From contig WAML01000204.1 in the NCBI GenBank assembly GCA_015522345.1, forward strand, positions 1 to 19,579: a stretch of DNA of 19,579 nt. The letters are read 5' to 3'. A program made the translations under genes and the position numbers. Origin of the DNA: Desulfurococcales archaeon. GTDB taxonomy: Archaea > Thermoproteota > Thermoprotei_A > Sulfolobales > Desulfurococcaceae. A model generated the notes under the pieces. The model was not told where the DNA came from. It ran no database searches and worked only from the letters and a program-made list of their open reading frames with translations. Shown here in pieces: positions 16,201-19,579 of this stretch. Positions within the stretch are counted from its first letter, which is position 1; each line of letters begins with the position of its first letter.

Positions 16201-16448
16201 ACGTTATAGCCTTTCATACGATAATAGCGTAGTATAGTATCTTTCAAAGCCTTATTCCATGCAGTACCTATATGCGGTATATCGCCCGAGGGATAAGGAG
16301 GCCCATCTATGAACAAGAATTTCTTACTAGACTCTAAACTAGCTTTTTTCACAAGTTCATAAACACGTTCTTTCTCCCAGAATCTTTTAACCCATTCTTC
16401 AACGTCATGAGGAATATAGTGTCCTTCAACTCTACCAACTATAGGCAC
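13272..16448 (-). CDS. ileS: Isoleucyl-tRNA synthetase
   Basis: A class I aminoacyl-tRNA synthetase that charges tRNA-Ile in the cytoplasm, 1058 residues, usual for the archaeal/eukaryotic-type enzyme. The HIGH motif is PHIGT at residues 58-62 within PPYPSGDIPHIGTAWNK, the KMSKS loop is MHKSLGN, and DQIRGWFFSLL precedes it, as in IleRS. The CP1 editing domain is marked by WTTTPWTLPSN and GTGFVHSAPGHG with the editing aspartate region following. Zinc-type cysteines appear in WCPRC, ICWRC and KCPVC. The anticodon-binding domain contains DVSRWYIRLIRPRVW. The start is GTG at 16448, with GGGGG seven bases upstream, and the N-terminus (MPIVGRVEGHY) aligns with the family. It is divergent from the m5C methyltransferase gene with one shared TATA region, and convergent with feoB. 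Confidence 0.97.
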   Translation of the reverse strand: MPIVGRVEGHYIPHDVEEWVKRFWEKERVYELVKKASLESSKKFLFIDGPPYPSGDIPHIGTAWNKALKDTILRYYRMKGYNVYDKPGYDCHGLPIEVKVEQKLGVRVKKEIEERIGVENFINECKRFALNNISSMTKWFKELGVFMDWDNPYLTLRDEYIEAGWWLIKKADEKGLLDNEYRVVYWCPRCSTTLAEYEIEYKELEDPSIYVKFPVKGRDKEYLLIWTTTPWTLPSNMFVMAHPDAVYVRVKVGDEVYILAKARLKEVMKEAGIEDYEVIEEFKGSELEGLEYINPLEEILELQKKVAKYHRVVMAPEFVTLYEGTGFVHSAPGHGFEDFSVAKKIGIEEIVSPVDDEGRFTSEVGKYAGKHVREANEEIIDDLRRLGALVYAGTIVHRYPICWRCKTPVILRATKQWILRVTKLKKQLIEEAEKVNWIPKWALDRLRHILDNLQDWVLSRQRYWGTPLPIWICPNGHRVVVGSKEELKKLSGVEPRELHKPWVDKIVFKCPVCGREMKRVPDVIDVWFDSGIAFYAARGHPERLSRDEIVIDFITEGHDQIRGWFFSLLRSGVIGFNKAPYRTVLVHGFALDEHGREMHKSLGNYVGTDEAIARAGRDPLRLWVLQNTIWEDLRFSWKFIEEVKRDLAIAWNVYVFASSYMNLDSFDPNKYRLKDYKEYLRFEDKWILSRINTLVKKVTEALDKYLVHEAARELRKFIVEDVSRWYIRLIRPRVWVEENTPDKLAAYTTLYYVLKTWLVLAAPFIPFFTEKIYQEFIRSAEPGSPVSIHLMKWPKPIEEYIDKDVEEAMNVIKEIYEASAAARMKAGIKLRQPIREVIVYTSDPRVRTIVDNYSETIALIANSKKVSVKTVEEISELIKYRVEPIYSKLGPLYKKFTKTVIEYIKSNEDRVAKDIIEKGEHIAVVSGEKIVITKDHVKILPVYVTGYIASETKWGSVVIDTRLSREEIADGLARDIIRRIQVMRKELDLPLDAKIKAYIASPPEYKELIESRKEYIAEETRAEELVITDDPVSLEKVKGYRREWDINGETYVIVVEKI

Positions 16449-16504
16449 AATACAGCCCCCTATACTAAAGACGCTATCAAAGAGATAACAACATATTCTA
16501 TAAC

Positions 16505-16512
16505 TTATAAAA
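16505..16512. promoter_or_regulatory. Shared TATA element between ileS and the methyltransferase gene
   Basis: TTATAAAA, whose core TTATAA reads the same on both strands, lies 57 bases before the ileS GTG and 78 before ATG 16590. On either strand it is placed to start a transcript with a leader containing a good ribosome-binding site, and I see no better TATA box in the 141-base gap. One element may serve both directions. Confidence 0.35.
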
Positions 16513-16577
16513 TCTACTATCTTAAACGTATTGTATTAAAGTATGAAGAAGTACTAGTGGAGCACCAGAGACAACTA

Positions 16578-16583
16578 GGGGTG
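16578..16583 (+). promoter_or_regulatory. Ribosome-binding site that sets the methyltransferase start
   Basis: GGGGTG lies six bases before ATG 16590. The frame is open for 61 more codons upstream (to 16407), but that extension overlaps the start of ileS and the shared promoter, so it is not coding. Confidence 0.5.
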
Positions 16584-16589
16584 TACTCT

Positions 16590-17936
16590 ATGGAGAAGAA
16601 ACCCAGTATAAAACTCAGTGAACGAATGCTATATGCTCTAGTCGACGCTATTAGGTGGAGCGAGCGTATTAAGCCTAGTCAACATGCTAAAAGAGAAGCT
16701 TTCAGAAAACATGGGATAACAAGTGATTATGGAGATAGAGTTCTAACAGCAATATTCTATGCAATACTTAAGAAACAAGGTATTATAGATAGAGTTATTG
16801 AAGAAGCCACGGGAGTTAAACCCATCTACATACTAGATCCATGGCTTAGAGCGGCTCTACGGGTTGCTGTAGAACTTATACTATTCAGGAAACCCAGCGA
16901 AGCTACTAAGAAAAGACTACGTAATGTAGTAGCTGGCTACATATCCAAGAAAACCCATCCCTTCGTCGGAATGTATTATTGGAGACTTATTGACAAACTC
17001 TATGAAATAAACTTGGATAGAGTGGGTGTAGATGAACTAGAACTGAAATACCTTCTTCCACGCTGGTTTATTAATAAAATGATTGAGTTAATTGGAGAAG
17101 AGGAAGCAGAGAAACTATTCAATGCATTAAATACTCCACTCCCCATTAGCGTTAGAGTAAATATTCTAAAGACTGCTGTACCAGAGGTTATTGAAGAATT
17201 AACTAAAGAAGTTAAATGGGTCGAGCAAAGCCGTATAGTAGAAACTGTGTTAAAGTTCCCAGGCCCATACGCTTTCGATAAATCTAGGCTTTGGAAGAAA
17301 GGATACATTATTATACAAGAAGAAGCAGCTGCTCTTGCCTCAATAATACTTGATCCTAGGCCTGGAGAAACTGTTGTTGATCTAGCAGCTGCTCCAGGCG
17401 GTAAAACAGAGCATATGGGAGAGCTTATGGAGAATAAGGGAATAATTTATGCCTTCGACATAGATGATCTTAGGATAAAACGTATGAGAGAACTATTGAA
17501 GAGGACAGGCATAACTATCGTGAAAATATATAAAGCTGATGCTAGAAAAGCTCCAGGAATCCTCGGTGAAGAAATAGCTGATAAAGTATTATTAGATGCT
17601 CCATGTACAAGTGATGGTACTATAGCTAAGAACCCTGATCTTAGGTGGAGGATAAGAGAAGAAGGCGTTGAAGAATTCTCTAGACTACAATATGAATTGC
17701 TTGAAGCTGGGTGGAAGTTATTGAAGAAAGGAGGAAGACTACTTTATTGTACGTGCAGTATGCTTAGAGAAGAAGACGAGTATGTTATAAAGAAGTTTAT
17801 AGAAAACCATGAAGACGCTAAACTAATTCCATTAAAAGGACCTTATGACCCAGGTTTTCTAGAAGGAACTATGCGTGCTTGGCCTCATAGACATAATACT
17901 ATAGGATTCTTCTATGCACTCCTTGAAAAAACCTAG
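16590..17936 (+). CDS. RNA m5C methyltransferase, RsmB/NSUN family, with NusB-like N-terminus
   Basis: An S-adenosylmethionine-dependent enzyme that methylates cytosine C5 in rRNA or tRNA. The N-terminal 150 residues are helical and resemble the NusB-like RNA-binding domain found in RsmB (ERMLYALVDAIRW, DYGDRVLTAIFYAIL, DPWLRAALRVAVEL). The catalytic part has the cofactor motif DLAAAPGGKTEHM at residues 264-276, the acidic FDIDDLR, the release cysteine C339 in LLDAPCTSDGT and the nucleophile C389 in YCTCSM, ending with HRHNTIGFFYALL. The usual PCSG is PCTS here, but the cysteine is kept. The length is 448 residues. Start ATG 16590 was chosen for the ribosome-binding site and because residues upstream are unconserved and overlap ileS. 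Whether the target is rRNA or tRNA cannot be told from the sequence; archaeal members of this group are known for both. Confidence 0.88.
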   Translation: MEKKPSIKLSERMLYALVDAIRWSERIKPSQHAKREAFRKHGITSDYGDRVLTAIFYAILKKQGIIDRVIEEATGVKPIYILDPWLRAALRVAVELILFRKPSEATKKRLRNVVAGYISKKTHPFVGMYYWRLIDKLYEINLDRVGVDELELKYLLPRWFINKMIELIGEEEAEKLFNALNTPLPISVRVNILKTAVPEVIEELTKEVKWVEQSRIVETVLKFPGPYAFDKSRLWKKGYIIIQEEAAALASIILDPRPGETVVDLAAAPGGKTEHMGELMENKGIIYAFDIDDLRIKRMRELLKRTGITIVKIYKADARKAPGILGEEIADKVLLDAPCTSDGTIAKNPDLRWRIREEGVEEFSRLQYELLEAGWKLLKKGGRLLYCTCSMLREEDEYVIKKFIENHEDAKLIPLKGPYDPGFLEGTMRAWPHRHNTIGFFYALLEKT

Positions 17937-17961
17937 TGTTGTAGAATTTTCTCAAAAGATT

Positions 17962-17969
17962 CTTTATAC
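17962..17969 (+). promoter_or_regulatory. TATA-like box for the phosphohexomutase gene
   Basis: CTTTATAC, 43 bases before the TTG start, predicts a transcript with a leader of about 13 bases. A second TATA-like run (TATAATAG at 17981-17988) is too close to the start unless the transcript begins inside the gene. Confidence 0.3.
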
Positions 17970-18004
17970 TAAGGCAATCCTATAATAGTCTAGGGATTAG
18001 AGCC

Positions 18005-19408
18005 TTGCCTAAACTATTTGGTACAGCTGGAATACGTAAGATATATCCTACTCAAATAGATCCTGTGTTAGCCTATAAACTTGGGCTAGCTGTTGCAGAA
18101 GTTATTGGTAATAAGGGAGTAGCTTACATAGTCCACGATACACGCACTACAAGTCCTCTTCTATCACTAGCGATAATGTCTGGTCTTATGGCTGGAGGTC
18201 TTGATGCCGGCTATATAGGTTTAGCTCCTACACCAATAGCTGCTTACGCCAGTCTATGGCATGGTGTCGTCGGTGTATCTGTTACAGCAAGCCATAATCC
18301 TCCAGAATATAATGGATTTAAATTCTATGATCAAGACGGCTATGAATTCACTCGTCCACTAGAGAAACGTATAGAGGAATTACTAGAAAATATAACTCCT
18401 AGAGATTGGAGACAAGCTAGAAACTTCTTCTATGCAAAAGAAATTATAGATGAATATATTGAAGAACTTGTTTCAAGACTTGTACCCGAGAAAAAAACTC
18501 ATGTACCTAAGATAGTAGTTGATGTAGCTAATGGAGCTTCATACTATGTTACACCAACTGTCCTAAGAAAAATGGGAGCTATAGTATATACTGTTAACGC
18601 TAACCCCGACGGCTACTTTATAGCGAGGCCTCCTGAGCCAAGAAAAGATGTACTAGAGTCCTTCCTACCCGTATACAGAGGCTTCAATCCAGACGTAGTA
18701 TTTGCACACGATGGAGATGCCGATAGATTAGCTGTACTAGATCCTCTACACGGCTTTATAAGACAAGAAAGAGTAATTGCCTTCTATGCCTACATTCTCC
18801 TACAGGAGAGGAAAGGTACTGTAGTAGTAAGTATTGATACAGGAAGAGTTGTAGACGATATTGTTGAGGAAATGGGTGGCCATATAGAGAGATACGTGTT
18901 AGGCAAAACTCATGAGAGAGTAAAAGAACTTGGTTCATCTAATATAGTTTTAGCGGCAGAACCATGGAAGCTAATAGACCCTAGGTGGGGGCCTTGGGTT
19001 GATGGAATATGGCAGACTGCATTAATAACAAAGACTATTATTGAAGAAGGAAAATCTTTTTTAAAAATACTTGAAGAATACAATATACCAGATTATCCAT
19101 GGGATAGAAGAAGCTATTTACTAGAACCTATATCCGCTAGAGATATAGTGTATAATGAACTAGTTAATGAACTCAACAGCCTCTTAGGTGATCCTATAAA
19201 AGTAATTACAATCGATGGATATAGATTCGAGTACAAGGATCGTTCATGGATACTCGTTAGAAAAAGTGGTACAGAACCAAAGATAAGATTATACATGGAA
19301 GCTCCTAACGAGAATAGATTATTAGAAATGATTAATAAAGTAGACAATAAAGTAGTCGAAATTACAAAGAAATATAACGCTAAGATAAAGGAAAAAACTA
19401 TAGGTTGA
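18005..19408 (+). CDS. Phosphohexomutase (phosphoglucomutase/phosphomannomutase/GlmM superfamily)
   Basis: The enzyme moves phosphate between C1 and C6 of a hexose phosphate through a phosphoserine. It is cytosolic, 467 residues, with the four standard parts in order: N-terminal FGTAGIRK, active serine S96 in TASHNPPEYNG, metal loop DGDADR at 236-241, and phosphate-binding RKSGTEPKIRLY at about 419-430. The sugar-specificity loop, usually GGEMSG/GGEQSG-like, reads AAEPWK followed by LIDPRWGPWVDG, so only the glutamate (E319) is kept. This makes it hard to say whether glucose, mannose or glucosamine phosphate is the substrate. The only in-frame start is TTG at 18005; no ATG or GTG lies between it and the conserved N-terminus. 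It follows the methyltransferase gene by 68 bases with its own TATA-like box. Product sugars would feed N-glycan, lipid or wall-layer glycosylation, an inference from archaeal biology. Confidence 0.9.
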   Translation: MPKLFGTAGIRKIYPTQIDPVLAYKLGLAVAEVIGNKGVAYIVHDTRTTSPLLSLAIMSGLMAGGLDAGYIGLAPTPIAAYASLWHGVVGVSVTASHNPPEYNGFKFYDQDGYEFTRPLEKRIEELLENITPRDWRQARNFFYAKEIIDEYIEELVSRLVPEKKTHVPKIVVDVANGASYYVTPTVLRKMGAIVYTVNANPDGYFIARPPEPRKDVLESFLPVYRGFNPDVVFAHDGDADRLAVLDPLHGFIRQERVIAFYAYILLQERKGTVVVSIDTGRVVDDIVEEMGGHIERYVLGKTHERVKELGSSNIVLAAEPWKLIDPRWGPWVDGIWQTALITKTIIEEGKSFLKILEEYNIPDYPWDRRSYLLEPISARDIVYNELVNELNSLLGDPIKVITIDGYRFEYKDRSWILVRKSGTEPKIRLYMEAPNENRLLEMINKVDNKVVEITKKYNAKIKEKTIG

Positions 19409-19437
19409 AAACAATAGAGTATACAATTAGATATTAG

Positions 19438-19496
19438 ATGATGAATAAAACCTGGCACGTAGCTATTAATAGGATGCAGACATGCACCTCCTCTGA
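19438..19496 (+). ncRNA. Possible C/D box small RNA
   Basis: ATGATGA at 19438-19444 matches the C box (RUGAUGA), and CTGA at 19493-19496 matches the D box, 59 bases in all, a usual size for archaeal C/D sRNAs. The 12 bases before the D box, CATGCACCTCCT, pair with an archaeal 16S stretch I recall as AGGUGGUGCAUG with one mismatch. The patch is richer in G and C than the flanking DNA, as RNA genes in AT-rich hyperthermophiles are. Against it, the internal C' box would be ATGCAGA, no D' box is clear, and the spacing is about eight bases too long. The same bases on the minus strand contain GGAGGTG next to an ATG, but that frame closes after five codons. Confidence 0.22.
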
Positions 19497-19579
19497 AAAA
19501 CCTTTTATTAAAAACGAGAAACAAGAGAAAGTATTGTAAATAAATTTTAGAATTACATCTTCACGGTAACTTTCAGTTC

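Noticed and set aside
16407..16589. 61-residue extension of the m5C methyltransferase upstream of ATG 16590
   Set aside because: It overlaps the ileS start and promoter, is not protein-like, and GGGGTG points to 16590.
19430..19494. Perfect GGAGGTG followed by ATG/GTG on the minus strand near 19483-19491
   Set aside because: The ATG frame stops after five codons and the GTG frame after 17, and the spacing to the ATG is only one base, so no protein is supported.
19114..19524. 136-codon minus-strand open frame over the end of the phosphohexomutase gene
   Set aside because: It is antisense to clearly coding sequence, and its hydrophobic, low-complexity composition is a by-product of the opposite strand.
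19553..19579. Possible C-terminal tail (ELKVTVKM then stop) of a minus-strand gene entering from the right edge
   Set aside because: Only eight codons are visible, which is expected by chance; T-rich DNA after it is suggestive but not enough to call a gene.
1..19579. CRISPR array, tRNA, rRNA or complete insertion sequence
   Set aside because: I saw no regularly spaced repeats, no cloverleaf with a conserved T-loop, no rRNA stretch and no intact transposase with terminal repeats.

Overview
The window looks like chromosomal DNA from an AT-rich, hyperthermophilic crenarchaeon, most likely of the Desulfurococcales (Staphylothermus/Desulfurococcus-like). The reasons are protein type and signals. 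The isoleucyl-tRNA synthetase and uracil phosphoribosyltransferase are of archaeal type. The arginine codons are almost all AGA/AGG. TATA boxes sit about 26 bases before starts, some of them leaderless. Internal genes carry GGTG/GGGGTG Shine-Dalgarno motifs, and TTG and GTG starts are frequent. Genus is inference; no rRNA or tRNA gene was recognised.

Layout. Bases 1-171 hold the start of an unrecognised gene on the minus strand that runs off the left edge. Bases 172-863 have no intact gene, only a decayed reading frame with a helix-turn-helix look. Bases 864-2732 are a tight plus-strand cluster: uracil phosphoribosyltransferase (upp), a HAD-family hydrolase and a MoaB/MogA-type molybdopterin enzyme. 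It converges on an NhaC-type Na+/H+ antiporter (minus). Then come a small crenarchaeal conserved protein (plus), a PflA-like radical SAM protein (minus) and an isoaspartyl peptidase/asparaginase of the Ntn-hydrolase class (minus). From 7515 to 13227 all genes are on the plus strand: a membrane protein with an internal repeat and a SpoIIM-like C-terminus, a second HAD hydrolase with no usable start codon, threonine synthase, feoA and feoB. feoB converges on ileS (minus). ileS is divergent from a NusB-domain RNA m5C methyltransferase (plus), which is followed by a phosphohexomutase (plus). The last 171 bases have no protein gene but hold a GC-richer patch that could be a small RNA.

How the parts fit. 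Most genes are housekeeping: pyrimidine salvage, molybdopterin cofactor, ion homeostasis, threonine synthesis, isoleucine charging, rRNA/tRNA modification and sugar-phosphate conversion. The clearest regulated unit is ferrous iron uptake. feoA and feoB each have their own TATA box, followed at once by the same 16-base palindrome-like site, and feoB has a third, inverted copy before its likely start. This reads as a two-promoter iron regulon under a metal-responsive repressor that is not encoded in the window.

Several starts given here are shorter than the longest possible reading frame, because a Shine-Dalgarno motif and protein alignment point to an internal codon (nhaC 4517, asparaginase 7334, threonine synthase 9577, feoB 11116, m5C methyltransferase 16590). 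I found no convincing undescribed multi-gene system. The best leads are the feo sites, the start-less HAD gene, the repeat-bearing SpoIIM-like protein and the possible sRNA near the right end.
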